A DNA stretch of 45,078 bases from an uncultured Saprospiraceae bacterium (GCA_937921595.1 CAKZTD010000265.1:1-45078), one strand, 5' to 3'. Positions 1-10,188 are shown, counted from the stretch's first letter. Notes: a model not told the origin generated them from the letters alone. Made by a program: numbers and translations.

Positions 1-178
1 TTAAGCATTTTATGAGATGCTTTTAAATTTATACTTCGTTAGAAATTTTCGCCATAGCGAAGGCTATGTCTCAATTTTCTGCCTTGCCTAACTCTAAAAT
101 CCTCATCCTAAAATACCGAATTACTTTTTCTACAATACTTAAGTGCTGTAGAAAAAGTAATTTTATAAAATGCTTTAG
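1..178. repeat. Hairpin-rich intergenic segment upstream of the PHP gene
   Basis: No gene is visible in the first 261 bases. The segment is highly structured. A perfect 16-bp stem (AATTACTTTTTCTACA and its complement) spans 119-162. An 11-nt sequence AAGCATTTTAT at 3-13 recurs inverted at about 167-177, so the whole block is bounded by an inverted repeat. Around 49-75, TTCGC/GCGAA and CATAGC/GCTATG offer competing small stems. The 119-162 stem could terminate a gene to the left of the window, but there is no long T run after it. Function unknown. Confidence 0.5.
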
Positions 179-261
179 TATTTATTCTTTTGCAATTATC
201 TCTTTCCCTTTGAAGAAATTCTAAGGAAATATCCTTTTGTTTTTGAGCCTAACTGAAAATT

Positions 262-2991
262 ATGAGATTAAATATTTTTCTTTTTCTGTTTCTTTTTTGC
301 TGTCAAATAAACAACCTTGCTGCTCAGTCAGCAAAGATTAACTTTCAAATCATTGATAAAACAAATGGAGCATTAACTCCTGCACGTTTGACTATTTTGA
401 AAGAAGGAAAACCGATTGTATTAGAATTGGAATCGAAATTGAATATCGTAACCAGAAGTAATATTATTTATACCGCAAGTGGTACGGGGACCTTTTCGCT
501 GGAAACAGGAGACTATGAATTTTGGTTTTCTAAAGGAATGGAATATACCATTGATGTTCAGCAGATACATGTAGAAAATGAGAAAGAATATTTTCTCTCT
601 TCTTATCTCGAAAGAGTTATTAATACAGATGGATTTATTTGTGGCGACATGCACTTACACACCTTAACCAATTCCGGTCACGGAGATGCCAACTTGATTG
701 AACGTGTAATTTCTTGTGCTGCGGAAGGTTTGGAATGGGTAGTAGCTACTGACCATAATTATGTTACTGATTATACTCCCTATATGGAACAGGCTGGGCT
801 TCTTGGTAAGATGGCCACAACCGTAGGGAATGAAGTAAATAATAATTTTGGGCATTTCAATATTTTTCCAATTGATACACTTGCAAAACAGATTGATAAA
901 AAGACTAGCGACGCAAATGTCTTTTTTGAGAGTATTAGATTTGCAGTAGGCAACGAAGTACTTATTCAGGCCAACCATCCGCGTGAATACGATCCATTTT
1001 TTAGTTTAAAAGGTCTTGATATTTATTTTGGAACGGTAAAGGATCCAGAGTGGAGTTGGGATTTTGATGCCTTGGAAGTCCTAAATGCAAATAGTCAAAA
1101 AGGCTGGGTGAGGTCTCGAGGAAATCAGCATTCAGTGGTAAGGGATTGGTATAATATGCTCAATCATAATATTAGAATTTCAGGCGTTGGGAATTCAGAT
1201 TCTCATAAAGTGATTAACAATTTTGCAGGTGTTCCTCGTAATTATATTAGAAGTAGTTCTGATTCTCCTACGGGAATAAACGAAAAAGAAATTATAATGA
1301 ATATAAAAGCACAACAAGTGGTCGTAGCTTGTGGCTTATTTCCACGCATATTGATAGAGGGTAAGGATGCAATGGGGAAGACCTTTTCCGTAATAAATAA
1401 ACCTGTAAATTTGCAGTTGCAGGTACAAGCGGCTCCCTGGCTTGATTGTTCGAGAGCAGAGTTGATCAGGAATGGAGTCGTTGTTCAATCTTTTGATTTG
1501 AGTGATGGGAGGCATGGAAAAGGGGTGATGCGACTAGATACGATTGTATCGTTGAAACCAGAAAAAGATAGCTGGTATTTACTCGTTGCGCATGGCGATA
1601 AAGACATGTATCCTTTAGTCGGTACGCCGGAAGAACCTTCGTATCCAAGTGGTTTTACCAACCCTGTTTGGATAAAAGCAAACAATGAAAAAAACTTTCA
1701 GTCACTCTTTGATTTAGCTAAAATAAAAACTCAAGAAAAGGGCAAGGATAAAAAAGAGCTGGTGACCTTACTTAAAAAAGAACCGGAGTTTATTCCTTAT
1801 GTTTTTTTTCATTTGTTCGATAGCAAACACAAAAATGCTCTAAATATTGTGGAAGCCTTTTTTGATCAAGCAAGCACAGAACACCGATTGATACTTTTTA
1901 GAGAATTAGCAAAAACAGATTTACCTGGTGCACAAAAAGCCTTAGAAAAGCTTCAGGAAAATGATTTGACCGCTTATGAAGAAGTTACCTTGGGGTCTTA
2001 TATTCATTTTCCAATTCGGGAATCTCGGGTCAATCAATTCAAAAAACGAAATTTAGCCCATTTAGATGATTTTCTTAATTTTTTGGAAATAGAGCTTTCT
2101 TATATTCATTCTAAAGGGTCGATACAAAAAGCGAAAGTTGGTTACAGTATCAATGAAACTCAACCAGATATCTGGGTTGAAAAAGCAGCTGACTCAAAGG
2201 CAGTATTTAACTTTTCTAAGAAAGGAAGTGGAAATAATTTTTTGAAAACAAACTGGCGAATGATAAAAGACACTAGCCTTATCTTTTATCTAAAGACAGA
2301 TCAACAAGTACAAATTTGGGCAAATGGAGTACTGACTCAAACTATTTTTTCAAATACCTCAAGGCCTGTTGAAGAGAAGTTGATAAGTCTTCAATTAAAA
2401 AAAGGAACGAATGAAATCATACTACAATGTTCAGCTGAAAAAGAGGCACATATTTCTTTTCTACATGCTAGCAAAGCATTGTTAATTGATCCAAATATTA
2501 AATTAGACGAGGTCGAACATTTGGCACTTAATGCGGACGCGGAATATTTGACAGAATACAACTATAAGTATCATGGTCATGGTGTTGCATTAACTGATGG
2601 ATACAGAGGAACAACTGATTATTCTAATCAATTATGGCAAGGTTGGTTTGGTGAGAATGCAGAAATAATAATAGACCTTGGAGCGGAGCAATTGGTTGAA
2701 GAAGTTTCTATTGGGCTATTATCACGACAGAGTTCATGGATATTCTTCCCAAAGAAAATTGAATACTTTACATCAGTAGATGGGATTAATTTTGATGCTG
2801 TTTATGAGGAAACGTTTGATAAAATAACGAAAATCGATGCGACGGTATTGAAGACGCATACAGGCAAAATTAAATCGCATGTAGCAAAATATGTAAAAGT
2901 ATTGGTTACTCCGATAGTTGCTTTGCCGGAGTGGCATAAATCTAAAGGAGCGAAAGCTTGGGTATTCCTAGATGAAATTATGGTCAAATAA
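262..2991 (+). CDS. Secreted CehA/McbA-like PHP-domain metallohydrolase with C-terminal discoidin-like domain
   Basis: This 909-residue protein starts with a signal peptide (hydrophobic residues 4-20, then AAQS). The motif GDMHLHT (His131, His133), ATDHN (Asp164, His165), Glu191, His198, an ANHPRE stretch and GNSDSH fit the metal ligands of the PHP superfamily, CehA/McbA type, whose members hydrolyse phosphoester or ester bonds. A middle region of about 300 residues is unassigned. The last 150 residues (about 755-909) look like an F5/8 type C (discoidin) carbohydrate-binding domain, with a LTDGYRG stretch, a GENAEIIIDLG strand and SVDGINF. The protein is probably exported and acts on glycans or phosphorylated substrates. 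Its neighbours, a secreted esterase and an alpha-glucuronidase, support a role in polymer breakdown, but the substrate is not shown by the sequence. The first ATG places the signal peptide correctly. Confidence 0.8.
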   Translation: MRLNIFLFLFLFCCQINNLAAQSAKINFQIIDKTNGALTPARLTILKEGKPIVLELESKLNIVTRSNIIYTASGTGTFSLETGDYEFWFSKGMEYTIDVQQIHVENEKEYFLSSYLERVINTDGFICGDMHLHTLTNSGHGDANLIERVISCAAEGLEWVVATDHNYVTDYTPYMEQAGLLGKMATTVGNEVNNNFGHFNIFPIDTLAKQIDKKTSDANVFFESIRFAVGNEVLIQANHPREYDPFFSLKGLDIYFGTVKDPEWSWDFDALEVLNANSQKGWVRSRGNQHSVVRDWYNMLNHNIRISGVGNSDSHKVINNFAGVPRNYIRSSSDSPTGINEKEIIMNIKAQQVVVACGLFPRILIEGKDAMGKTFSVINKPVNLQLQVQAAPWLDCSRAELIRNGVVVQSFDLSDGRHGKGVMRLDTIVSLKPEKDSWYLLVAHGDKDMYPLVGTPEEPSYPSGFTNPVWIKANNEKNFQSLFDLAKIKTQEKGKDKKELVTLLKKEPEFIPYVFFHLFDSKHKNALNIVEAFFDQASTEHRLILFRELAKTDLPGAQKALEKLQENDLTAYEEVTLGSYIHFPIRESRVNQFKKRNLAHLDDFLNFLEIELSYIHSKGSIQKAKVGYSINETQPDIWVEKAADSKAVFNFSKKGSGNNFLKTNWRMIKDTSLIFYLKTDQQVQIWANGVLTQTIFSNTSRPVEEKLISLQLKKGTNEIILQCSAEKEAHISFLHASKALLIDPNIKLDEVEHLALNADAEYLTEYNYKYHGHGVALTDGYRGTTDYSNQLWQGWFGENAEIIIDLGAEQLVEEVSIGLLSRQSSWIFFPKKIEYFTSVDGINFDAVYEETFDKITKIDATVLKTHTGKIKSHVAKYVKVLVTPIVALPEWHKSKGAKAWVFLDEIMVK

Positions 2992-2995
2992 TTCA

Positions 2996-3047
2996 CTGGT
3001 CGATTACTTAGCATTACTGGCTTGTCAACAGAATCAAAACGATTTTA
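2996..3047 (-). pseudogene. Remnant of a duplicated esterase 3' end
   Basis: The DNA at 2996-3045 closely resembles 3182-3231, which is the coding end of the neighbouring minus-strand esterase. Read on the minus strand it encodes FDSVDKPVMLSNRPV, against LDYDGKPVMLDNRPV in the intact gene. Upstream in the same frame there are TAA and TGA stops, so this is a decayed fragment and not a gene. It points to a former tandem copy or a local duplication. Confidence 0.6.
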
Positions 3048-3143
3048 AACTCATGGTTAATCAGAATTCAATCAGCTTGAGAAACTTGACTCTATGTCAG
3101 TTCTTATAATATTCTTGCGGAACACAGATTTTTTTTAGGCAGA

Positions 3144-4451
3144 CTATTTCTTCTGAGCCGCCATCCATTCCATTACCGTTACCGGTCGATTATCTAGCAT
3201 TACTGGCTTGCCATCATAATCCAATTTGGAATCATTCACATGCGAATAAATCCAAGACCAGTGGCCATTGAAATGATACTGGTCACCACCGTAAAATCCT
3301 GAAAGATCAACCACATGGTCATAATACGAAAAATGAACATTAGTAGCACCTGCTTTTTTTAAGCGTTGGTAAATAGGGACGACGGTTTTCTCCGGTTTGG
3401 TGACTCCATCGTCTTTTGAATGGATAAACCAGATCGGGACATTTTTGATTGCATTAATTTGATCATCAGAAACAAATTCCGAATGATAGGCCAATGCACT
3501 GATGTATCCTGCTGCAAAATATTCAGGATACAAGAGGATCAACTTTAAACTCATGTATCCGCCATTGGAACAACCACCTACATAAATTCGATCAGTGTCA
3601 ATATCTGGATGCTTCGCTACAAAATCTTTGATCAAAGCCATCAAACCTTGATTGTGCATATCATCAACTTTACCTCGGGTGATAACACCTTCGGAGGTAC
3701 GCATCCATGCGGTAGGACATTGAGGTGCCAGCACATAAGCTCCTCCGAAGTAATCCTGCCTTTCTGGTGATGCATAATTAGCCGCTTTGTTGGCTAGTAA
3801 AGGAATCGTTGAATTGGTTCCGCCTTCACCGCCACCGTGGAGCCAAATAATTAATGGAGACTTTTTGTTTTTTGTTTTTGGTGTGAAATGAGCGTAGGAC
3901 ATCGTCAAATTATGGTGTGTAAAAGATCCGGTGAGATCAAATTCATCTAGTAGAGGCATGATGCGATTTGCTTCTTTGTCCCAAATTTGATGACTAGATT
4001 TGTCAACGATTAATATTTTGTATTCTACCCATTTGTTACCGCTACATTTATCATTTCGGGTATATTGTAATGGACTGCTGATAGGAATGTTTGGTCCAAC
4101 ACTTAGTACCAATGTTGTATGATTTCCTTCTTCTAAAAGATTTCCTTTTTCATCCGAAACATAGGCATGGACGACGCTTCTTTCTCCTTTCGCTTGTGCT
4201 CCTTTCAATTCCATACACTCGGTACTTCTTTCAACTAAGACCGTGAAATTATCTTTGTTAATATTCGAAATAGATGACTCATTAAAAAGTATGACTTTGC
4301 TGACTGCGGCTCCCCAATCATAGCCTTCGACTACCATTGTGTATGTGCCTTTAGTCATTTTTCTTTCAGTTATTTTTTTTAATGTTGATTGTTGTCCTAT
4401 AGTAAAAAAAGATACTAACATCAGAAGGGACAATAAACTTAGTTTTTTCAT
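3144..4451 (-). CDS. Secreted alpha/beta-hydrolase esterase (PHB depolymerase / prolyl-oligopeptidase-like)
   Basis: This is a 435-residue exported hydrolase. I start it at the ATG at 4451 because that gives a clean signal peptide (MKKLSLLSLLMLVSFF, then IGQQ); an upstream ATG at 4481 would add ten residues in front. Residues about 25-160 form an N-terminal beta-rich domain seen in secreted esterases of this kind. The catalytic domain shows an oxyanion motif HGGGEGG (about 205), the nucleophile elbow GGCSNGG (Ser about 295), an acid region HSKDDGVT (about 345-350) and C-terminal His candidates in the segments DHVVDLSG and QYHFNGHW. The family cleaves acyl or feruloyl esters or short polyesters; the exact substrate is unknown. 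It is transcribed divergently from the GH67 alpha-glucuronidase, which suggests removal of side groups from a hemicellulose. A decayed copy of its 3' end lies just downstream. Confidence 0.75.
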   Translation of the reverse strand: MKKLSLLSLLMLVSFFTIGQQSTLKKITERKMTKGTYTMVVEGYDWGAAVSKVILFNESSISNINKDNFTVLVERSTECMELKGAQAKGERSVVHAYVSDEKGNLLEEGNHTTLVLSVGPNIPISSPLQYTRNDKCSGNKWVEYKILIVDKSSHQIWDKEANRIMPLLDEFDLTGSFTHHNLTMSYAHFTPKTKNKKSPLIIWLHGGGEGGTNSTIPLLANKAANYASPERQDYFGGAYVLAPQCPTAWMRTSEGVITRGKVDDMHNQGLMALIKDFVAKHPDIDTDRIYVGGCSNGGYMSLKLILLYPEYFAAGYISALAYHSEFVSDDQINAIKNVPIWFIHSKDDGVTKPEKTVVPIYQRLKKAGATNVHFSYYDHVVDLSGFYGGDQYHFNGHWSWIYSHVNDSKLDYDGKPVMLDNRPVTVMEWMAAQKK

Positions 4452-4971
4452 TTTATTTATTTTAATAGCAAAAGGATTCATTATCCTTTTAATTAGTTCA
4501 ATTGTTGTTTTTTAAACAGGTAATCGTTGGATACAAAAACTAACGACAACGAAGCGTCATATTCTAAAACTAATATTTCAAGATCATTTTATAAAAATGA
4601 ATCCCATTAACGACCAATTCTTTCTGGTGAACAACAAGTGTAATCAATTAAATAAAAGCTTTGCCGTTTAAAGGGAGATTTTAGCCGTTCAAAGAAACTA
4701 TTTCTTTTTCCATCAAATCACTGCTTATTTTTTGTATTATTAGAAACTGAATTGTTTTAATAGATAAGATAGATTATTTAGAATACTTATGCGAGTCAGG
4801 TTTGAAAGGAGTTAATATGATACTTCGTAATTCAATTTTAAGCTGAGTGTAAACGGTATTAGGAGAGCCCGAAAACCTAATGCCGAATGCCGTTTTTTAT
4901 AGTTTGGAGCAAATTAAAAACTAAAAATACTTAGCTCTGATTGGAATAGTCTATTTTAAAAAAAAATATTC
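4452..4971. other. Divergent intergenic region, esterase / alpha-glucuronidase
   Basis: About 520 bases separate the divergent starts. No gene is visible. The right half (4794-4925) is a copy of interspersed repeat family A, described separately. The rest is AT-rich and presumably contains both promoters, but I see no clear TTG/TAnnTTTG pair that I would commit to. Confidence 0.6.
4794..4925 (+). repeat. Interspersed repeat family A, copy 1
   Basis: This copy carries the blocks TCAGGTTTGAAAGG, CTGAGTGTAAACGGTATTAG, AATGCCGAATGCCGTTTTTT and TTTGGAGCAAATTAA in that order. The same blocks recur in inverted orientation at 16148-16290 and in partial or degraded form at 13240-13302 and 26531-26665. 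All four lie between divergent genes. The function is unknown. Confidence 0.75.
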
Positions 4972-7149
4972 ATGATGATTAATAACAAAATATTAGTGAT
5001 ACTATTCTCCGTTTTTATTTCTACTTCTTGGGGACAAATTCCACAGGGATATGATCTTTGGATGACTTATTTGAAAATAGAAAATGAAGGAATATTGACA
5101 AATTATCGCAACGGTCTTTCATCTGTTTATTTTGAAAAAGGGAGTCGTGTATTAGAAGCAGCTCAAACGGAGTTAGGTAGAGGTTTAAAAAGTATGTTGG
5201 ATCAAAGTCCTGAAATTTCAGATAACTATGTAGATGCTAAGGTGATGCTTGTCGCAAAGAGATTAAATCTCGATAAAACAATATTAAAAGTCATGACTTC
5301 CGATATCAATCAGATCGAAGAAGAAGGGTTTATTATCGAGACGATTAATCACAATGGAAAAGAAAAGGTGGTCATTACTGCAAATGATGATGTCGGAATA
5401 TTGTATGGAGTATTTAGATTTCTGCAGCTGATCCAAGCCGGAAAAAGATTAGACGATTTGAAAGTTTTAGACGCTCCGAAGATAGACCTACGCATGCTTA
5501 ACCATTGGGATAATCTTGACCGTACTGTCGAAAGAGGTTATGCTGGTTTTTCACTTTGGAATTGGCAAAAATTACCGGAGTATATTGATCAGAGGTATAT
5601 CGATTATGCTCGGGCAAATGCATCTATTGGAATCAATGGAACGGTGCTAACCAATGTAAATGCGAATGCGCTGGTACTCACACCTATGTATTTGGAAAAG
5701 GTAGCGGCATTAGCAAATGTTTTTAGAGCTTATGGGATTAAGGTGTATTTAACCGCTCGGTTTTCTGCTCCTATGGAAATCGGAGGATTAGCAACAGCAG
5801 ACCCATTGGACGAGGAAGTCCAAAAATGGTGGAAAGAAAAAGCGGTAGAGATTTATAAATACATTCCTGACTTTGGAGGTTTCTTAGTCAAGGCTAATTC
5901 GGAAGGTCAGCCTGGACCACAAAATTATAATAGGACGCATGTTGATGGAGCAAATATGCTGGCAAAAGCATTGCAACCTTTTAATGGTGTCGTCATTTGG
6001 AGAGCCTTCGTTTATTCCGAACATGATGCGACGGATCGGGCAAAACAAGCTTTCGCGGAGTTCGTTCCATTCGATGGAAAATTCATGGACAATGTTTTAA
6101 TCCAATCGAAAAATGGACCCATTGATTTTCAACCCAGAGAACCATTTCATCCGATGTTTGGTGCTATGCCTAATACGCCACTGATGATGGAGTTTCAAAT
6201 AACACAGGAATATTTAGGCTTTAGTACACACCTGGTTTTTTTACCCAAATTATACGAAGAAGTACTTCAGTCGGATACTTATACCAAGGGGAAAGGATCT
6301 ACTGTGGCAAAGGTGATTGATGGATCTTTTTACAATAATAAATTAACAGGAATGGCGGGTGTTTCTAATATTGGAAACGACCTGAATTGGACTGGACATC
6401 CTTTTGCCCAAGCCAATTGGTATGGCTTTGGTCGATTGGCATGGAATCCGAATCTCCTTGCCGATGAGATTGCGGATGAATGGTTGAAGCTTACCTATTC
6501 TACTGATCCTGATTTTATTTCTTTGATAAAACCGATGATGCTTAATTCAAGAGAAGCGGTCGTCAATTATATGAATCCGCTTGGTCTTCATCATATATTC
6601 GATACCGGCCATCATTATGGCCCTGGTCCGTGGGTTGGAAATTTGAGCAGACCTGAATGGAATCCTACTTATTATCACAATGCTGATGAAGGTGGAATTG
6701 GTTTTGATCGTACACCAGGTGGTAGTAATGCGACTGCTCAGTATGCCAAAGAAATTAGTACTTTGATAAACAATCCTAAGACTTGTCCTGAAGAATATCT
6801 TTTATGGTTTCATCACCTTCCTTGGGATTATCAATTGAAAAATGGGGAGACACTTTGGAATGGTTTAGCACTGCATTATCAAAAAGGAGTAGAGGAGGTA
6901 AAGGACATGTGCTCAACTTGGGAAAGTGTAAAACCTTACATTTCAAAAGATCAACATGAGGAGGTTCGTATGCTTTTGGAAATCCAATTAAAAGAAGCGA
7001 AATGGTGGCGAGATGCTTGCTTATTATATTTTCAATCTTTTTCAAAAATGAAACTTCCAGCTGGTGTAGAAAAACCTAAACATACTTTAGAATATTATCA
7101 ATCCTTAAAGTTTCCATTTGCTCCAGGGATTCGACCTCGATGGGACTGA
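4972..7149 (+). CDS. aguA: Alpha-glucuronidase, glycoside hydrolase family 67
   Basis: This 725-residue exported enzyme releases 4-O-methyl-glucuronic acid from the non-reducing end of glucuronoxylan fragments. It has a signal peptide (ILVILFSVFISTSWGQ) and the family 67 blocks in order: DAPKIDLRMLNHWDNLD, GFLVKANSEGQPGPQ, NGPIDFQPREPFHP, FQITQEYLG, NDLNWTGHPFAQANWYGFG, FDTGHHYGPGPWV and WFHHLPWDY. By comparison with the Cellvibrio enzyme, Glu311 would be the acid, and Asp385 and Glu413 the carboxylates serving as base; their spacing agrees. Length is normal for the family. Two adjacent ATGs (4972, 4975) are both possible starts. It follows repeat A copy 1 by about 45 bases. Its neighbours on the left are a secreted esterase and a PHP hydrolase, consistent with xylan side-chain processing. 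Confidence 0.93.
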   Translation: MMINNKILVILFSVFISTSWGQIPQGYDLWMTYLKIENEGILTNYRNGLSSVYFEKGSRVLEAAQTELGRGLKSMLDQSPEISDNYVDAKVMLVAKRLNLDKTILKVMTSDINQIEEEGFIIETINHNGKEKVVITANDDVGILYGVFRFLQLIQAGKRLDDLKVLDAPKIDLRMLNHWDNLDRTVERGYAGFSLWNWQKLPEYIDQRYIDYARANASIGINGTVLTNVNANALVLTPMYLEKVAALANVFRAYGIKVYLTARFSAPMEIGGLATADPLDEEVQKWWKEKAVEIYKYIPDFGGFLVKANSEGQPGPQNYNRTHVDGANMLAKALQPFNGVVIWRAFVYSEHDATDRAKQAFAEFVPFDGKFMDNVLIQSKNGPIDFQPREPFHPMFGAMPNTPLMMEFQITQEYLGFSTHLVFLPKLYEEVLQSDTYTKGKGSTVAKVIDGSFYNNKLTGMAGVSNIGNDLNWTGHPFAQANWYGFGRLAWNPNLLADEIADEWLKLTYSTDPDFISLIKPMMLNSREAVVNYMNPLGLHHIFDTGHHYGPGPWVGNLSRPEWNPTYYHNADEGGIGFDRTPGGSNATAQYAKEISTLINNPKTCPEEYLLWFHHLPWDYQLKNGETLWNGLALHYQKGVEEVKDMCSTWESVKPYISKDQHEEVRMLLEIQLKEAKWWRDACLLYFQSFSKMKLPAGVEKPKHTLEYYQSLKFPFAPGIRPRWD

Positions 7150-7380
7150 TTGATTTTATTTTTAAAATAAATCTAAATTAATGATCGATTTTAAAGCTAA
7201 AGATGTTTAATATTCGTTTGAGTATTAAAACATAGTCTTATCTCAGGGCTTCTCATTTGCTCTAGGGTAAGTGTACAAACCGCTCAGGAAATGAAGATAC
7301 GCAGACTACAATTTTTTTATAAAATAGACTCAACCTAATTCTTTATTCTATTTATTTGAAATATCAATTTGATTAATTTT

Positions 7381-8988
7381 ATGCGAATATTAATTACCCA
7401 TTTTTTAGTTCTTATTTTTCTTAGTCCGCTCAAAGCTCAAGATTGGAATTGGGCGGAGCGTTTTGGAGGAATGGAAAGCGATGCTGTAGCTTCGATGAAA
7501 ATTGATGCGAATGGAGATATTGTAATTGGCGGGAGTTATAGAGGGATCGTGGATTTGGGAAGTGCAAATCTTGAAGCCTTGCAAGGGAGTGATGCTTTTT
7601 TGTCTAAACTAAATGATGAAGGAGAAGTACTTTGGGCATTGAGTGGAGGAAGTTTGAATAATGATGTTTCGATCGATGTAGAAATTGATGAAGATGGAAA
7701 TATTATCTGGCTCGGGCAATTTTGGATAAGTGCATTTTTTGAAGGCGACACCATTCAGGCGGGATCTAATTCCAAAGCTTATTTTGTTGCAAAATATTCA
7801 TCCACTGGCGATTTGATTTGGGTAGAAAGCATTGGAGGTTCTGCTACTAAAGTGGTCAACGATTTGACGGTAAATGAAGAAGGCGATATTTATTTGACCG
7901 GTTATTTTAATGATAGCCTTATTGTGGATGATGTGGTGTTGGTTACTGAAAACGAAGGTGATGGCTTTTTAATGAAAATGACTACAAATGGAGAAGCACT
8001 TTGGGGGAAGCAATATGGAGAAAGCGGTGATGTACGTCTAAATAAAATTGAAATGACTTCGGGGAATCAACTGGTAGTTGCTGGAGATATTATTGGAAGT
8101 GTGGCTTTTGGGAATGATACTTTAATCTCGGTGACGACAGCTTTTGATATGTTTGTTGGTTTGCTAGATGGGGATGGTATTGGTCAATGGGGTAGGATAG
8201 GAACGGGCGTTTTTAATAATTTACTAAGTGCTATTGAGCTTGATGAAGCAGATAATATTTATTTGACGGGTGGTTATATTGGAGTATTAGGAATTGGTGG
8301 GGAGGAGCTCATGACACCAGGGTTTCAAGATAATTTATACCTCATCAAATTAGATGTTCAAGGGAATGTTATTTGGGCTAGAGGATTAGTTGCGGAAACT
8401 TTTAATGATCCAAGTTATGCTTTTGATCTTACGATAAAAGATAACTTGGTCATGATGATTGGACAGTTTGAAGGTCTCTTACAAATTGATGATTTATCAG
8501 TAAATGGAGGCGGACAAACCAGCGCATTTATTGCTGGTTTTAATGCTGTAGATGGTGTAGTGGATTTGTTGTCTAAGATATCGGGTACTGGTCAAGTCCT
8601 TGGATTTCAAATCGCAGTTGATGCCAATGACTTGATTCATATAGCTGGCTTGTTTTTAGGAGAAGTTGGTTTTGATGATTCAATGTTGGTGGCTTCAGGA
8701 GGGATTGATTTTTATATTGCTCAAGCTAATGAATTGTTTACTGGAGAAGAAGATTTATTTGGTGAAAAAAAGTCATTGGGTTTGTATCCGAATCCTGTAG
8801 ATGAAATTTTATATGTGGAAACGGGAAATGAATTGTTTGAGCTTGAAATTTTTGATACTTTTGGCCGTCTGCTTCTTTATTTTGAAAATCAAAAAGAATT
8901 AGATGTTGGCAGTTTAAATTCAGGGATGTATTTTGTGCGCTATCGGGATGGTGGTTTTTTTAAAATATTATCTTTTATAAAAAAATAA
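7381..8988 (+). CDS. Secreted beta-propeller-like (SBBP-type) protein with T9SS C-terminal sorting domain
   Basis: This is a 535-residue secreted protein. The ATG at 7381 gives the signal peptide MRILITHFLVLIFL followed by SPLKAQ; a TTG 12 bases upstream is less likely. Residues about 20-440 carry repeating units of the form W.. GG ...D....D..GN....G.F....., typical of SBBP/propeller repeats in Bacteroidota surface proteins. The last 80 residues are a type A type-IX secretion sorting domain: LYPNPVDEILYVET, an FDTFGRLL strand, SGMYFVRY and the basic end SFIKK. Export would be through the Sec system and then the type IX machinery, with cleavage of the tail and surface attachment or release. 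The binding partner is unknown. The gene stands alone with about 220 bases upstream. Confidence 0.85.
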   Translation: MRILITHFLVLIFLSPLKAQDWNWAERFGGMESDAVASMKIDANGDIVIGGSYRGIVDLGSANLEALQGSDAFLSKLNDEGEVLWALSGGSLNNDVSIDVEIDEDGNIIWLGQFWISAFFEGDTIQAGSNSKAYFVAKYSSTGDLIWVESIGGSATKVVNDLTVNEEGDIYLTGYFNDSLIVDDVVLVTENEGDGFLMKMTTNGEALWGKQYGESGDVRLNKIEMTSGNQLVVAGDIIGSVAFGNDTLISVTTAFDMFVGLLDGDGIGQWGRIGTGVFNNLLSAIELDEADNIYLTGGYIGVLGIGGEELMTPGFQDNLYLIKLDVQGNVIWARGLVAETFNDPSYAFDLTIKDNLVMMIGQFEGLLQIDDLSVNGGGQTSAFIAGFNAVDGVVDLLSKISGTGQVLGFQIAVDANDLIHIAGLFLGEVGFDDSMLVASGGIDFYIAQANELFTGEEDLFGEKKSLGLYPNPVDEILYVETGNELFELEIFDTFGRLLLYFENQKELDVGSLNSGMYFVRYRDGGFFKILSFIKK

Positions 8989-9045
8989 TATTAAATAAGC
9001 GTTTAGAATGTTGAGCTAGTGAAACAGAGATCATAAATGTAATAA

Positions 9046-10188
9046 ATGGATAAATTTTCAATAATAGGAATCATCACTTTAATGATTCTATTTGTGGCGG
9101 TACTTTTTACATTTTTTCTTTTAACCGTAAAAACGAAAAATAAAACAAGCAACAATCTGTTAGCAGGATACTTTATTGTTTTTGCCCTGCATATTAGTGT
9201 CTTTGCTTATGCGCCATATATTGAATTGCCACAAGTCGTAGAAATGTTGCGAGACCAGATTATTAGCTTCTCCAGTCCCTTGCTCTTTTTATATCTGATA
9301 TCAAATATATATTCTGACTTCAAGTTTCGTCCTGTTCATCTTTTACATTTTTTGCCTTTTATTATTCGATTTTTATTATTTGTACCTGGATTTTATAGTG
9401 CAAGTGAAGAGGAAAGAATTGTTTTCAGCGAAAATTTTAATGATCAAATTGAAGTAAAAATATCTGTAATCATTGGTGTCCTTATTTCCATGCTCTATTT
9501 GGTTTTAATGTTTGTCGAATTAAAAAAGTATAAAGAAATACTAACCGAAAATTATTCGAGTACTTCATCTTTTAATTATAAATGGCTATATCAATTGACC
9601 GTGTTTGTTTTAGTCCTTTTTATCTTTTCTCAAATTAAACAATGGTATAAATTTGTAGGTGATGATTTGGACGTATTAAACATAATGAGGTTGGTTTTGA
9701 TCCTAATGTTATTAGGCTTTCTAAGTTGGATCGTGTTGAAAAGTATGTACCAGCCGGAGTTGTTTAAAGCTATAGATTCTAAGCATCAATTGGTTAAAAC
9801 ACTTGTAAAAGAAGAGGTTCAAAATTCAGCAGACATAGGAAAGGACGATGATGTTCAGTTGCAAATAAAGCAGCTACAAGAATTTATGGAAAAAGAAGAA
9901 CCTTATCTTGATTCGTCTTTGAATATTCAGAAATTAGCCTATCAGTTTAAGATGCCTTCGCGAGACTTTTCAATACTGATTAACCATCATTTGAACCAGC
10001 ATTTTTTTGATTTTATAACAGCATATCGTATTAAAAAGGCCATCGATTTGTTAGAAGATCCAGCTAATAAAAAGATGACAATTTTAGAAATCCTGTATCA
10101 TGTAGGGTTTAATTCTAAATCTCCTTTCAATAAAGCTTTTAAAAAACACACTGGATTAACTCCGACGGCATATCGTGCAAAGCTTTGA
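9046..10188 (+). CDS. Membrane-anchored AraC-family transcriptional regulator
   Basis: This is a 380-residue protein. The N-terminal 240 residues contain about seven hydrophobic segments (first near 5-27, last near 215-235), separated by short loops with charged residues. After a linker with acidic residues, the last 105 residues form an AraC-type double helix-turn-helix: LNIQKLAYQFKMPSRDFSIL, then ILEILYHVGFNSKSPFNKAF and HTGLTPTAYR. This layout is common in Bacteroidota, where a membrane sensor is joined directly to the DNA-binding domain. The signal it senses is unknown. The serine hydrolase gene downstream is a possible target, although a strong terminator separates them. The next gene on the left ends 57 bases upstream. 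Confidence 0.88.
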   Translation: MDKFSIIGIITLMILFVAVLFTFFLLTVKTKNKTSNNLLAGYFIVFALHISVFAYAPYIELPQVVEMLRDQIISFSSPLLFLYLISNIYSDFKFRPVHLLHFLPFIIRFLLFVPGFYSASEEERIVFSENFNDQIEVKISVIIGVLISMLYLVLMFVELKKYKEILTENYSSTSSFNYKWLYQLTVFVLVLFIFSQIKQWYKFVGDDLDVLNIMRLVLILMLLGFLSWIVLKSMYQPELFKAIDSKHQLVKTLVKEEVQNSADIGKDDDVQLQIKQLQEFMEKEEPYLDSSLNIQKLAYQFKMPSRDFSILINHHLNQHFFDFITAYRIKKAIDLLEDPANKKMTILEILYHVGFNSKSPFNKAFKKHTGLTPTAYRAKL

